NCBI GenBank assembly: GCA_910575695.1
Contig: CAJTGJ010000015.1
Location: 1-64,000 of the forward strand
Direction of reading: 5' to 3'
DNA: 64,000 nt
Origin: Oscillospiraceae bacterium
GTDB taxonomy: Bacteria; Bacillota; Clostridia; Oscillospirales; Oscillospiraceae
This document shows, piece by piece, positions 53,489 to 62,020 of this stretch (position 1 is its first letter; every line of letters begins with the position of its first letter). The notes beneath the pieces are model-generated. The model was not told the origin of the DNA and did not search any database. It saw only the letters and a list, made by a program, of their open reading frames with translations. The position numbers were made by a program, and so were the translations under genes.

Positions 53489-53973
53489 GCAGGGGAGAGA
53501 CGGTGCGGTACGGTCCGGTTTTGTATCGGGATTACCCCATCGGCACGCTGGGTCTGATGGACGACGGACTGGGCGTCAGCCGGGTGTTTCTCAGGCGGGA
53601 GGGGGTGCAGTACGATTTCCCGGAAGGGGAGACGGCGCTGACATTTCAGGCTGCGGCCCAGCTGGACGAGTATTTTTCCGGCAGTCGGAATTGTTTTACA
53701 GTGCCGCTGTCACCTCATGGGACGGCGTTCCAACTGGCGGTGTGGCAGGCCCTGCGGGACATTCCCTATGGGCAGACCCGGAGCTATGGGGAAATTGCGG
53801 CGGCAGTGGGCCGTCCTAAAGCTGCCCGGGCGGTGGGGAAGGCGAATCATGATAATCCGCTGCTGATTTTCACTCCCTGCCATCGGGTTGTGGGGAAAAA
53901 CGGCGGCCTCACCGGCTTTGCCTGCGGCGTTGAGGTGAAATGCAGGCTGCTGGAGCTGGAAGGTGGAGTGTGA
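53485..53973 (+). CDS. ogt: methylated-DNA-protein cysteine methyltransferase
   Basis: A 162-residue suicide DNA repair protein that removes alkyl groups from O6-guanine. The active-site block FTPCHRVVGKNGGLTGFACG holds the acceptor Cys; FQLAVWQALRDIPYGQTRSY is the DNA-binding HTH. It has no Ada N-terminal domain. Translationally coupled to hprK. Confidence 0.94.
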   Translation: MSRGETVRYGPVLYRDYPIGTLGLMDDGLGVSRVFLRREGVQYDFPEGETALTFQAAAQLDEYFSGSRNCFTVPLSPHGTAFQLAVWQALRDIPYGQTRSYGEIAAAVGRPKAARAVGKANHDNPLLIFTPCHRVVGKNGGLTGFACGVEVKCRLLELEGGV

Positions 53974-54013
53974 CGGTTTGCGGGCGGAGCATTGTTTGTT
54001 GTGCGCAAAAAAG

Positions 54014-54044
54014 GGAGCGGCAAGGGGAAATGCCCTGCCGCTCC
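54014..54044 (-). terminator. terminator of the sigK 3' segment
   Basis: GGAGCGGCA (54014-54022) with TGCCGCTCC (54036-54044) plus inner GGG/CCC; on the minus strand followed by a TTTTTT tract near 54007-54012. It is 11 bases from the sigK stop, so the native sigK 3' end is intact. Confidence 0.8.
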
Positions 54045-54054
54045 TGTGATTTTG

Positions 54055-54423
54055 TCAGCCCCTCTCGTATTCGACCCGAAGCTTTTCCAGGGCCTTTTTT
54101 TCAATGCGGGAGACATAGCTTCTGCTGATCCCGCACAGCGACGCGATTTCCCGCTGGGTGAGGGGAGGGCGGTCGTCCAGCCCGTAGCGCAGCCGGATGA
54201 TGTGGGCCTCCCGCCCGGTGAGGCAGGCATCAACGCACCGGCGCACCTTGGCGCAGGCGTCCCGCAGGTCCAGCTCCTCCAGCATATTGTCGTCCACCCG
54301 AACCACGTCGATGAGGGACAGGGAGCCGTCTTCGCCGTCGTTGTCCAGGGAATCGGAGAGGGACAGCTCTCCCTGGAGCTTGCGCTGGGAGCGGAAGTAC
54401 ATGAGGATCTCATTTGCTATGCA
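54055..54423 (-). pseudogene. sigK: 3' half of sporulation sigma-K gene
   Basis: The frame (minus) begins abruptly with CIANEILMYFRSQRKLQGEL, homologous to CIENEILM inside Bacillus sigma-K, and continues through region 4: SLIDVVRVDDN, REAHIIRLRYGLDD, and the HTH LTQREIASLCGISRSYVSRI to the normal C-terminus. About 123 codons remain. There is no region 2 and no upstream start: the in-frame codon two before CIANE is a TAA. A serine recombinase gene overlaps its 5' edge. This is how the 3' segment (spoIIIC) looks when a skin element interrupts sigK. The 5' half should lie beyond the window end. Excision in the mother cell could restore the gene; otherwise it is broken. Confidence 0.88.
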
Positions 54424-56179
54424 CTCTTATCGGCTCTATATCGCCACTTTCTGCCGATTTTTCAAAATTTTCGGTATTTTTACACGATGTTACAGCGTTC
54501 GCCATGCCAACAGGAATTTCCGGGAACTCAAACGCATACTCTGAGCCAAACAGGATGACGTGGGCCTGTGTCCCGTCCCATATGATCTCCTTGACGAAGG
54601 TGCGGATAGCTGCGCGTTTCTGTTCTATCGTCATTCCGTCTACGCTGTCTTTGAAGGAGGCAAGGAGCTGCGCCAGCAGATCATACTCAATATCGGCCAA
54701 GGCATGGCTGGCGGTCAGTTCCTTGAGCTCGTCCAAATGCCGCTTTAAGGTTTCGCCTTTGTCGTGGAGCTCATCGATCTGCTTTACAATGTAGGCTTCT
54801 GCGGAGGTACCGGACGCTTTGCTTAACGTAGATACCAGCCCTTTGATCTCGTCCTCGTTGGCGGTGATATCAGCTTCAATTTTGGCAAGCTGGTCGTCAT
54901 AGCTCTGGCGGTCACCCGTCAGTACCTTTTTACTGTGTTCAAGCTGCTGAAGGAAATCAGAACCGTCCTCGCTCAATGATTTTAGCTGTTCTATGACGTT
55001 CGCGTCCATAATATTTCCGCTGCAATTCTTAATACTGCATACATGGCCCCGGCTCCGTTCTTTCATGGAACACAGATAGGTGTAAATCGTTTCCCCTTTG
55101 GCGTTCAGTCTCTGAGAGGCTTTGGGACGCATAAAGTCGCCGCAGTTGCCGCAGATCAAGAGGCCGGAGAGCAGGGCAACATTACTTCTGGGTTTGCGAT
55201 AGCTCTTTGACCTGTTTTGTTCCAAAAGCTGCTGAACCTTTACCCAGGCTTTGCCGTCAATAGTTCCTGGGTGCTTTCCCACTGATACGATCCATTCGTC
55301 CATGGGCTTGACCTGATTGGCCTTGCCTTGTTGCTGTAAGGTACGGTTGTAGGCCATAATGCCATGAATGCCGTCAAAATCGCTTTGCTCGGAAAACAGG
55401 TCTACGTTGTTTTCCGTCAGGTATTGATAGGCGGCATCATCCGCAATCAGATAGACGGGGTTGGAGAGAATATTTTTGAGGGCAAAGCGCGTAAAGTCTT
55501 TCCCGTTTTTGGTTGTGAATCCATTTTGCAATAAAAAGGTTTCTGTTTTGGTCAAAGAGTTGGTTTCCAGGAACTTTTCAAAGATTAGCTTTATCATGCT
55601 GATTTCTTCCGGGATGGGCTTCAGCTTGCAGGCTTTACGGGTTTTGCCATCTATCGTTACGTGGGAGACACTTTCCGAGGCATAGCCGGTAGGGGTCACA
55701 CCGCCCAGCCAGCGCCCGGTTTTGGACAACTCGTGCATATTATCCCGGATACGCTCGGCTATGGTTTCCCGTTCCAACTGGGAAAAGACCGAGGAAATAT
55801 ACATCATGGCCCGACCCATGGGGGAGGACGTGTCGAACTGCTCTTTGATGGAGATGAAGTCGATTTTCATTTGATTGAACTGCTCGATCAATTTTGCGAA
55901 ATCTCCAATGTTGCGGCTGATTCGATCCAAGCGGTAAACTACGATGGCCCGAAAGTTATGCTCCTGGGCATCGGCCATCATCTTCTTAAACTTTGGGCGT
56001 TCCAGAGAACCTCCAGAAAAACCTTCATCTTCATAGACCAGGGCATCATCGGCGGCGGAATTTCCAAATTGCATACGGATATACTGCTTGCACATTTCGA
56101 TTTGGTTTTCGATACTTTCTCCTTTCCCTGTAAATTTGGATTTTCGGGAGTAGATTACGAATTGTCCGTCGATTTTCAT
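54410..56179 (-). CDS. large serine recombinase (skin/ICE integrase)
   Basis: A 589-residue site-specific recombinase. The N-terminal resolvase domain has the catalytic Ser in YSRKSKFTGKGESIENQIEM and the conserved VVYRLDRISRN. Next come the recombinase domain (GRWLGGVTPTGYASES), a zinc ribbon (LLICGNCGDFMRPKA, later C-x-C region) and a coiled coil at about 400-500. ATG 56179 follows GAGGTG. The last codons (RVHSK) and stop overlap the sigK 3' segment, so the gene ends on the attachment site. It is the obvious integration/excision enzyme of the element in sigK. Its base composition is lower in GC than both flanks. Confidence 0.93.
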   Translation of the reverse strand: MKIDGQFVIYSRKSKFTGKGESIENQIEMCKQYIRMQFGNSAADDALVYEDEGFSGGSLERPKFKKMMADAQEHNFRAIVVYRLDRISRNIGDFAKLIEQFNQMKIDFISIKEQFDTSSPMGRAMMYISSVFSQLERETIAERIRDNMHELSKTGRWLGGVTPTGYASESVSHVTIDGKTRKACKLKPIPEEISMIKLIFEKFLETNSLTKTETFLLQNGFTTKNGKDFTRFALKNILSNPVYLIADDAAYQYLTENNVDLFSEQSDFDGIHGIMAYNRTLQQQGKANQVKPMDEWIVSVGKHPGTIDGKAWVKVQQLLEQNRSKSYRKPRSNVALLSGLLICGNCGDFMRPKASQRLNAKGETIYTYLCSMKERSRGHVCSIKNCSGNIMDANVIEQLKSLSEDGSDFLQQLEHSKKVLTGDRQSYDDQLAKIEADITANEDEIKGLVSTLSKASGTSAEAYIVKQIDELHDKGETLKRHLDELKELTASHALADIEYDLLAQLLASFKDSVDGMTIEQKRAAIRTFVKEIIWDGTQAHVILFGSEYAFEFPEIPVGMANAVTSCKNTENFEKSAESGDIEPIRVHSK

Positions 56180-56337
56180 TTGTGTCACCTCATTATGTTA
56201 TATATTTTGAAGTATTGTATCATAGCGTCTACAATCCATCAATAGGAAGGGGAGAGTTTGTCAAGAGTTTTGATAGAGATATTTCAACAAATTCACCATA
56301 TTTCAATAATATTATAACATCTTTCAGCAATATATGC
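56180..56337. promoter_or_regulatory. AT-rich region with TTTCA repeats
   Basis: An AT-rich stretch upstream of the recombinase gene with three TTTCAaYAA/TTTCAgCAA-like words (about 56281, 56310, 56331). It could hold the recombinase promoter or iteron-like binding sites; I cannot assign it further. Confidence 0.35.
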
Positions 56338-56368
56338 AAAAAAGCGCGGTTTTGAATCGCGCTTTTTT
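56338..56368. terminator. bidirectional terminator-like hairpin
   Basis: AAAAAAGCGCG (56338-56348) pairs with CGCGCTTTTTT (56358-56368), with T/A tracts on both sides. It separates the recombinase region from the repA/IS4 scar. Confidence 0.75.
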
Positions 56369-56392
56369 TAATGCCCAAAAGGAGGCACCATC

Positions 56393-56446
56393 ATGCCGGA
56401 AGTCATTTTATCGGACTATTTCTACGGTCAGGAATCGGAGGAATGG
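56393..56446 (+). pseudogene. 5' stub of a RepA-type replication initiator
   Basis: After AAGGAGG the frame starts MPEVILSDYFYGQESEEW, which resembles the conserved start of RepA_N-type initiators of clostridial elements (DYFYGQE...). The usual continuation (FYRIPK..LFTDPRY..LS) is missing, and the reading frame runs into an IS4 transposase tail in another frame. Only about 18 codons survive, so the call rests on a short match. Confidence 0.5.
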
Positions 56447-56448
56447 TC

Positions 56449-56748
56449 CACCTCCATTCCAAGCGGCCAGAACTGCTCCTTCAGGAGATCTTTTCCGCCT
56501 TTATCATCTTCAACTTTACAAAGGCTGCTGCCTGGGAGGCTGACACCGCATGGGGCTGCTCCAAATATAAACGCCGCGTCAATTTCTCTGATGCGGTCTA
56601 TCTCTGCTGCCAAACTTTGCGGGGCTGGTCTCTTGACGTGCTGCCCCTCTTGGAACGAAAACTCCTGCCCTGCCGACCAGACCGCAGCTTCCCACGTCCC
56701 ATCGTTGCCGAAAACCGTATTTCTCCTATGTATGTCCCCTCTCGATAA
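56449..56748 (+). pseudogene. IS4-family transposase C-terminal remnant
   Basis: In a frame different from the RepA stub, the translation reads LLLQEIFSAFIIFNFTKAAA then KYKRRVNFSDAVYLCCQTLR and PDRSFPRPIVAEN up to a stop at about 56748. This resembles the C-terminal end of IS4-type transposases (helical EIxxxxxxFNFT block, K-YKxxxNF-AVxxC). The catalytic DDE region is absent. It is a deletion scar joining repA and an IS. Confidence 0.6.
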
Positions 56749-56804
56749 TCTCCCTCTCTCATTACTGCTTTTTGGCTATTTCTGGTTAACTTAATGGCAT
56801 TACT

Positions 56805-56873
56805 TACCATGAGACACATTTCCAGCCGGAAATCCTAACTTTTGTGTTAAGAATCGTGTCTCGTCATGAGACA
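56805..56873. promoter_or_regulatory. GTCTCA/TGAGAC operators before parB
   Basis: A perfect dyad TGTCTC-GTCAT-GAGACA lies at 56857-56873. A second site, CCATGAGACACATTT (about 56807-56821), is the reverse complement of ATGTGTCTCATGG found at 63087-63099 before the mob gene. Both lie in the leader of the parB-like gene and fit binding sites of one element-encoded regulator. Confidence 0.6.
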
Positions 56874-56910
56874 TGATTTTTAGCAAATAAATCAAAATGG
56901 AGGTAATTCA

Positions 56911-59100
56911 ATGGCAAACGAACCCAGCAAGACCCCGACCCCCCAGCCCCAGGCCATCCCGCTGTCCAAAATCCACGACCTGCCCGGCGCGGCGGTCAGC
57001 AGACAGCCGGACAAGAGCTACGGCGGCCTCGTCACCAGCATCCAGGCGGGCGGCGTGAAGGAGCCGGTGGTGCTCCGTCTGCGGGAGGACGGCGAGTACC
57101 AGCTCGTCACCGGCTACCGCCGCCGCAGGGCGTGTGAGCTGGCGAAGGTGAAGGACATCCCCGCCCTGGTCTACGAGATGTCCCTGTCCTCCGCGCTGAA
57201 CTATCACCGTCAGGTGAAGAACCAGCCCGGCATCCCGATCCCCGGCAAGCCGGTCCCGACCCCCGGCCAGGGCGAAAAAGTGCAGGCAGCCGACCTCAAG
57301 GGGCCGGAAAAGCCGACTACCCACACCCCTGCCCAGGGTCAGGAGAAGCCCGCCCAGCAAAAAGACCCGGCGAAGGCCCCCGCTGCTGCGGACAAGGCCA
57401 AGGACGGGGCCAAGCCTGCCCAGGACACCAAGCCCGCCGCCCAGGGCCCGGAGAAGCCCGCCCAGGAAAAGGACCCGGCGCAGGCCCCCGCCGCTGGCGA
57501 TAAGGCCAAGGACGGGACCCAGCCTGCCCAAGAGCCCAAGCCCGCCGCCCAGGGCCAGGAGAAACCCGCCCAGGGGAAGGACCCGGCGCAGGCCCCCACC
57601 CCCGCCGCTGGCGATAAGGCCAAGGATGGGGCCAAACCCGTCCAGGACGCCAAGCCCCCCGCCCAGGGCGACGATTTCTCGGACATTGACCCCGCCGCCG
57701 TTCGCGCCGCCCTCGCTGAGTACGGCATCGAGAATGGCGAGGTGGTCGATCCGGCCAAACTGGACACCAACCCCTTTATCCAGCAGATCATTGCCGATGT
57801 TGAGCGGCTGGAGAAGCTCGCCCAGGAGCAGGGCCAGGAGAAACCCGTCCAGGAGAAGGGCCCGGCCCAAGCCCCCGCCCCCGCTGTCACCGGCCCCGCC
57901 GCCAAGGGCCCCGTTGGTACTGCCATCGCCCAAACGCTCCCAGAGCGGCTTTCGCCCCCGGACGAGGCAGCCAAAAAGGACTTTCCCGCCCCCCAGGAGG
58001 GCGAATCCATCTTTGTCGTACTTCACCCCTCCTATCTGGTGAAATCGGAGTACAACACCATCTCCGTGGACACCAAGAGCGAGGACTATCAGGAACTGAA
58101 AAAATCCATTGAGCTCAACGGCGTGAAAGACCCGGTTTTGGCCCGATTTGGGCACAATGGAACCCTGGAGATCATTTCCGGCCAGCGCCGCCACATGATC
58201 GCCACGGAACTGAACTACCCCGTCCCCACCATCATCCAGAAAATTTCCGACGCCGACGCCAAAATCCTGGTGGCGGACGGAAACCTCCACCGGCCCAAAA
58301 TCTCCACCTACGATCTGTCCCGCTCCCTGCGGATGAAGATGGAGGGCATGAAGCAGAAGGCGGGCCGCCGCAAAAAGGGAAGTTTCAAGGCCGAGGAACT
58401 TTACAGCGATGAAAAGCTGGCCCGGGAAATGGGTATGCCCGTCAGTAAGCTGAACCGGCTGGTCCGGCTGTCCGAGGCCACCAAGGACGTTTGCGACCGG
58501 GTGGACGACGGTTCCCTCAACCTGTCCCTGGCCCATGCTATTTCTTTTTTGAAGCCGGAGAACCAGGACGAGGTGCTCACTATGATCGACCTGGGTGCGA
58601 AAGTCCCCGTGGAGCGAGTGGAGTACATGAAAAGGACGGAAAAGGCGGGCAAACTGAACGAGAAAACCATCCGGGACATCCTGGATGGCAAAAATGTGCT
58701 GGACCCGCCCAAACAGGAGGCGGCCCAGCCTGACCAGCCCCAGCCCAGCGCCCCCGCCGCAGCCACCATCCCCCCGTCCCCGGACGTGGCACAGCCCGCC
58801 CACGCATCGGACGCGCCCGCCGCCGAACAACCTGGACAGGCCCCGGAGGGGCCCGCGCCCGTCGCCCCGTCCGCGCCCCCTGCCGAGGGCCAGGAGCCCG
58901 TTGACGGCAAACAGGAGCGGCCCGAATACACAAAGGTGGTGCTGGCCGGGGACCGCCTGCGGAAGTATTTCCCGGACGTGATGATGACGCCCCGCGAGAT
59001 CGAGGAAAGCATCTACGAAGCCCTGGAGGAACGCCGCCAGCGCCAGCAGAAGGAAAAGGAGAAGCTGACCATTTCCCCCAAACGGGGGTCTAAGCACTAA
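56911..59100 (+). CDS. ParB/Spo0J-like protein with two ParB_N domains
   Basis: A 729-residue protein. ParB_N-like domain 1 spans about 14-90 (IPLSKIHDLPG; VTGYRRRRACELAKVKDIPA). Then comes an extended Ala/Pro/Lys/Gln-rich region to about 255 with three 36-38-residue tandem repeats. Domain 2 spans about 370-460 (LKKSIELNGVKDPVLARFG; ISGQRRHMIATEL) and is followed by a ParB HTH (EKLAREMGMPVSKLNRLVRL) and a second Pro/Ala tail. It probably organises element DNA for partition or controls transcription. AGGTAA spacing supports ATG 56911. First gene of the element operon; abuts ardA. Confidence 0.85.
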   Translation: MANEPSKTPTPQPQAIPLSKIHDLPGAAVSRQPDKSYGGLVTSIQAGGVKEPVVLRLREDGEYQLVTGYRRRRACELAKVKDIPALVYEMSLSSALNYHRQVKNQPGIPIPGKPVPTPGQGEKVQAADLKGPEKPTTHTPAQGQEKPAQQKDPAKAPAAADKAKDGAKPAQDTKPAAQGPEKPAQEKDPAQAPAAGDKAKDGTQPAQEPKPAAQGQEKPAQGKDPAQAPTPAAGDKAKDGAKPVQDAKPPAQGDDFSDIDPAAVRAALAEYGIENGEVVDPAKLDTNPFIQQIIADVERLEKLAQEQGQEKPVQEKGPAQAPAPAVTGPAAKGPVGTAIAQTLPERLSPPDEAAKKDFPAPQEGESIFVVLHPSYLVKSEYNTISVDTKSEDYQELKKSIELNGVKDPVLARFGHNGTLEIISGQRRHMIATELNYPVPTIIQKISDADAKILVADGNLHRPKISTYDLSRSLRMKMEGMKQKAGRRKKGSFKAEELYSDEKLAREMGMPVSKLNRLVRLSEATKDVCDRVDDGSLNLSLAHAISFLKPENQDEVLTMIDLGAKVPVERVEYMKRTEKAGKLNEKTIRDILDGKNVLDPPKQEAAQPDQPQPSAPAAATIPPSPDVAQPAHASDAPAAEQPGQAPEGPAPVAPSAPPAEGQEPVDGKQERPEYTKVVLAGDRLRKYFPDVMMTPREIEESIYEALEERRQRQQKEKEKLTISPKRGSKH
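57340..57669 (+). repeat. three in-frame tandem repeats in parB
   Basis: Units at 57340-57447, 57448-57555 and 57556-57669 encode xEKPAQxKDPAxAPAA followed by xDKAKDGxxPAQxxKPAAQG. The units are 108, 108 and 114 bases, and a partial fourth occurs near 57835. Confidence 0.85.
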
Positions 59101-59769
59101 ATGGCCGAGTTTACCGCCCATATCGCCAACCTGGGCAAATACAACGCCGGGGTGCTGGCCGATACCACATTGTCCTTCCCCGCCACCACGGAGCAGGTGC
59201 AAGCAGCCCTGGGGGAAATCGGAATAGACCGCCTGTTTTCTTCCGAAATTGTCATCCTGGACTACAATATCGGGATCAAAGGGGTGGCGCGAGCCCTGGG
59301 CGAGTACACCCATATCGACGAGCTGAACTACCTCGCCAGCCGTTTAGAGGGCCTTGACCCGGAGGATATGGGGAAATTCATTGCCGCCGTGGAGCATGGG
59401 GAATATGCTGGCAGCGCGGAGCAATTGATCAACCTGACCTATAACCTGGATCGCTGCGAGCTATACCCCGTCCAGAACGCGGAGGAATACGGCCTTTGGC
59501 TGGTAGATGAGCTGGCGGCCATGGAACTGCCGGAACAGGCACGGGATTATTTTGACTTTGAAGCCTACGGCGAGGCCACCGCCATCAATGAGGGCGGCAC
59601 CTTCACTTCCCGCGGGTATATGCTGGCCGGGCCCGACCCGTTTCAGAAGGTCTATGACGGCCAGCACGTCCCGGAGCAGTACAAGGTGTTCCAGTACCCC
59701 GTCCAGCAGAAGATCGCTGTGCCCCGCTCCCACAGGAGCCGAGACAGCCCCAAGCGGAAGCGCCCATGA
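59101..59769 (+). CDS. ArdA-like antirestriction protein
   Basis: A 222-residue acidic protein. FTAHIANLGKYNAGVLAD at the start and HIDELNYLASRLEGLDPED plus AGSAEQLINLTYNLDRCELY match ArdA, a DNA mimic that blocks type I restriction of incoming conjugative DNA. The C-terminal 30 residues are a basic extension (RSHRSRDSPKRKRP) unusual for the acidic family. The ATG follows the parB stop directly. Confidence 0.85.
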   Translation: MAEFTAHIANLGKYNAGVLADTTLSFPATTEQVQAALGEIGIDRLFSSEIVILDYNIGIKGVARALGEYTHIDELNYLASRLEGLDPEDMGKFIAAVEHGEYAGSAEQLINLTYNLDRCELYPVQNAEEYGLWLVDELAAMELPEQARDYFDFEAYGEATAINEGGTFTSRGYMLAGPDPFQKVYDGQHVPEQYKVFQYPVQQKIAVPRSHRSRDSPKRKRP

Positions 59770-59782
59770 GGGCGCTTTTTTT
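59758..59782 (+). terminator. terminator after ardA
   Basis: AAGCGCCC (59758-59765), loop ATGA, GGGCGCTT (59770-59777) and a T-run to 59782. It overlaps the ardA stop, so transcription into the next gene may be reduced. Confidence 0.75.
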
Positions 59783-59802
59783 GTGCCCGGAAGCGGGTGG
59801 AA

Positions 59803-60627
59803 ATGGTGAAAAAACCACTATTTGTTGCCTCCTGCTCGGGCGGCAAGGACTCCACGGCCATGCTCCTGCTAATGATAGAGCGGGGTATGCCCATCGACAT
59901 GGTGCTGGTGGCGGACACGGGGCTTGAGTTCCCGGAGATGTACCGCCATTGGGATAGGCTGGCCCGGCACCTATACCGGGAACGGGGCTTGAAGCTGACC
60001 ATTCTCCGCCATCCAAAGGGCTTTGAGTGGCTGATGTTCGACCAGCCAAAGGAAAAGCTGTCCGCCCTGGAGCGGCGGGAACGGGAGGGTGTTCCGCCCT
60101 ATGGAAATGGCTGGCCCAGCTCACAAGTGCGCTGGTGTACGGGCCAGCTCAAAATACATCAGATCAATAAAGCGTTGTCACGGCTCAAAAAGGACCATGA
60201 GATATTTCAATTCATTGGCATCGCCTCTGACGAGGACCACCGCTGTGAGATAAACGAACACCTCCGCTATCCGCTGGTAAGATGGGACATCACCGAGGCC
60301 CAGGCGCTTCAAATCTGCTATGACCGGGGCTTTGACTGGGACGGACTGTATGAGATTTACCACCGCTGCTCCTGCTGGTGCTGTCCCTTACAGCAAATTG
60401 GGGAACTGCGGAACCTGCGCCGCCACCACCCGGAATTGTGGGCCAAGCTGATGGAGCTTGACCAGCGGGCCCTGGATCAGTTTGGGCACACGCCGCTGGG
60501 CCGGTTCAAAGATGGCTGGACGGTGGCGGCGCTTGAGGAACGGTTTGCCGCCGAGGACCGGGAGCTATGCTTGTTCAGCGATATGAAGCCCAAATGCCGG
60601 AGAAGGCGCAGACCACACAAACATTGA
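59803..60627 (+). CDS. PAPS reductase-like PP-loop protein
   Basis: A 274-residue PP-loop ATP-pyrophosphatase family protein: FVASCSGGKDSTAMLLLMIE at the N-terminus, LVADTGLEFPEMYRHWDRLA, then a Cys cluster (HRCSCWCCPLQQIGEL) that could bind iron-sulfur or zinc, and a basic tail. Such genes are common on clostridial conjugative elements; the role is unknown, perhaps sulfur-based DNA or base modification. Whether it begins at ATG 59803 or GTG 59797 is unclear. Confidence 0.8.
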   Translation: MVKKPLFVASCSGGKDSTAMLLLMIERGMPIDMVLVADTGLEFPEMYRHWDRLARHLYRERGLKLTILRHPKGFEWLMFDQPKEKLSALERREREGVPPYGNGWPSSQVRWCTGQLKIHQINKALSRLKKDHEIFQFIGIASDEDHRCEINEHLRYPLVRWDITEAQALQICYDRGFDWDGLYEIYHRCSCWCCPLQQIGELRNLRRHHPELWAKLMELDQRALDQFGHTPLGRFKDGWTVAALEERFAAEDRELCLFSDMKPKCRRRRRPHKH

Positions 60628-60645
60628 CAGGAAGGAGCTGGATAT

Positions 60646-61053
60646 TTGAACGTTTTGGTAGTCGAACCCGGCATGGCCCCCTACGAAAAGGAGGTCAACG
60701 GGTTAAAGGAAATGCAGGCTACGGTGGGCGGCCTGATCACCGTTATCTATCCCTACGAGGAACAGGTGGCCATCGTCAGCAATGACGAGAGCATCCTGGA
60801 AGGTATGCCGTTCAACCGCAGCGTCGAGGGCGGCTACGGCGGCATCTTTGGCACGTTCTTTGTCTGCGGACTGGGTGAGGAGGACTTCTGTTCCCTCCCC
60901 CCGGAGCAGATGGAGCGTTTCAAGAAGAAATTCCACCAAGCGGAAATCCTGGTGGGCGCCAAAGGCAACACCCCGATCACGCTGAAGGTGGACCCCCGGC
61001 CCGCCACGCCGCCCGAACAGCCCAAACGCCCGCCCAAGACGCCGGGGCGGTAG
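60646..61053 (+). CDS. DUF3846 protein
   Basis: A 135-residue protein, VLVVEPGMAPYEKEVNGLKE then YEEQVAIVSNDESILEGMPF and VCGLGEEDFCSLPPEQMERF, the pattern of DUF3846 on conjugative elements. The end is a Pro-rich tail. Starts with TTG after AAGGAGCTGG. Unknown function. Confidence 0.75.
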   Translation: MNVLVVEPGMAPYEKEVNGLKEMQATVGGLITVIYPYEEQVAIVSNDESILEGMPFNRSVEGGYGGIFGTFFVCGLGEEDFCSLPPEQMERFKKKFHQAEILVGAKGNTPITLKVDPRPATPPEQPKRPPKTPGR

Positions 61054-61056
61054 GCC

Positions 61057-62010
61057 ATGCCGCCTGTATCGGAAGAACGGCTGGCCGAGCTGACGGACCG
61101 GCTGGAAAGCGGGATCAAAGACCTGTACGCCAGCGGGCGGTATGCGGACTATCTGGCCGCCATGTCCAAATTCCACAGCTACAGCTACGGCAACGCGCTG
61201 CTGATCCTGTTCCAATGCCCCACCGCCACCAATGTGGCCGGGTACAACACCTGGAAAAATGTGTTTGACAGGCAGGTGAAGCGGGGCGAGAAGGGCATCC
61301 AGATTTTGGCCCCCTGCCCCTACCAGCGGGCCGCCATGGTGGAGAAGAAGGACCCCGCCACCGGGGAAACGCTGTACGGCGCGGATGGGAAGCCGGTCAA
61401 AGAACCGGGTTTCGTGCGGGCCACGCGGTTCCGCATCGTCACCGTGTTCGACGTGAGCCAGACCGAGGGCCGGGAACTGCCCAATATCAGCGTGTCCGAG
61501 CTTTCCGGGGAAGTCACCGGCTTTGAGGACATATCCGCCCGGCTGTCCGCCCTGTCGCCGCTGCCCATCGTATTTGAGGCGGTGTCTGGAAGGGCCAAGG
61601 GCTATTGCAGCTTTGACGAGGGCCGGATCGTGGTAAGGCCGGGCATGAGCCAGGTGCAGACCCTAAAAACTCTGATCCATGAGATCACCCACGCGAAACT
61701 TCATGCCCCGGATCATTCCGGGGATGGGCCCAAGCTAAGGGGCGAAGCGGAGGTAGAGGCCGAGAGCGTGGCCTTTGTGGTGTGCCAGCACTTCGGCATC
61801 GACACATCGGATTATTCCTTTGGTTATGTGGCCGGGTGGAGCCGGGGGCGGGAGCTGGCTGAACTGAAAGCGTCCCTTGATACCATCCACTCCACCGCCG
61901 GGAAAATCATCAACGCCATCCAGCCGTCCCAGCGGAGGCAGGGACAGGAGTTATCCCAGGCCCCACAGCAGGGCCGCCAGCAAAAACCCAAAAAAGCAAA
62001 ACGAAAGTGA
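61057..62010 (+). CDS. ArdC-type antirestriction / ImmA-IrrE protein
   Basis: A 317-residue protein. N-terminal ArdC-like ssDNA-binding region (FHSYSYGNALLILFQCPTAT; NVFDRQVKRGEKGIQILAP) and a C-terminal zinc metallopeptidase-like region with HEITHAKLH. It ends in a basic Gln/Lys tail. ArdC binds transferred single-stranded DNA and protects it from restriction. It is three bases after DUF3846. Confidence 0.85.
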   Translation: MPPVSEERLAELTDRLESGIKDLYASGRYADYLAAMSKFHSYSYGNALLILFQCPTATNVAGYNTWKNVFDRQVKRGEKGIQILAPCPYQRAAMVEKKDPATGETLYGADGKPVKEPGFVRATRFRIVTVFDVSQTEGRELPNISVSELSGEVTGFEDISARLSALSPLPIVFEAVSGRAKGYCSFDEGRIVVRPGMSQVQTLKTLIHEITHAKLHAPDHSGDGPKLRGEAEVEAESVAFVVCQHFGIDTSDYSFGYVAGWSRGRELAELKASLDTIHSTAGKIINAIQPSQRRQGQELSQAPQQGRQQKPKKAKRK

Positions 62011-62020
62011 GGCTGACCAT

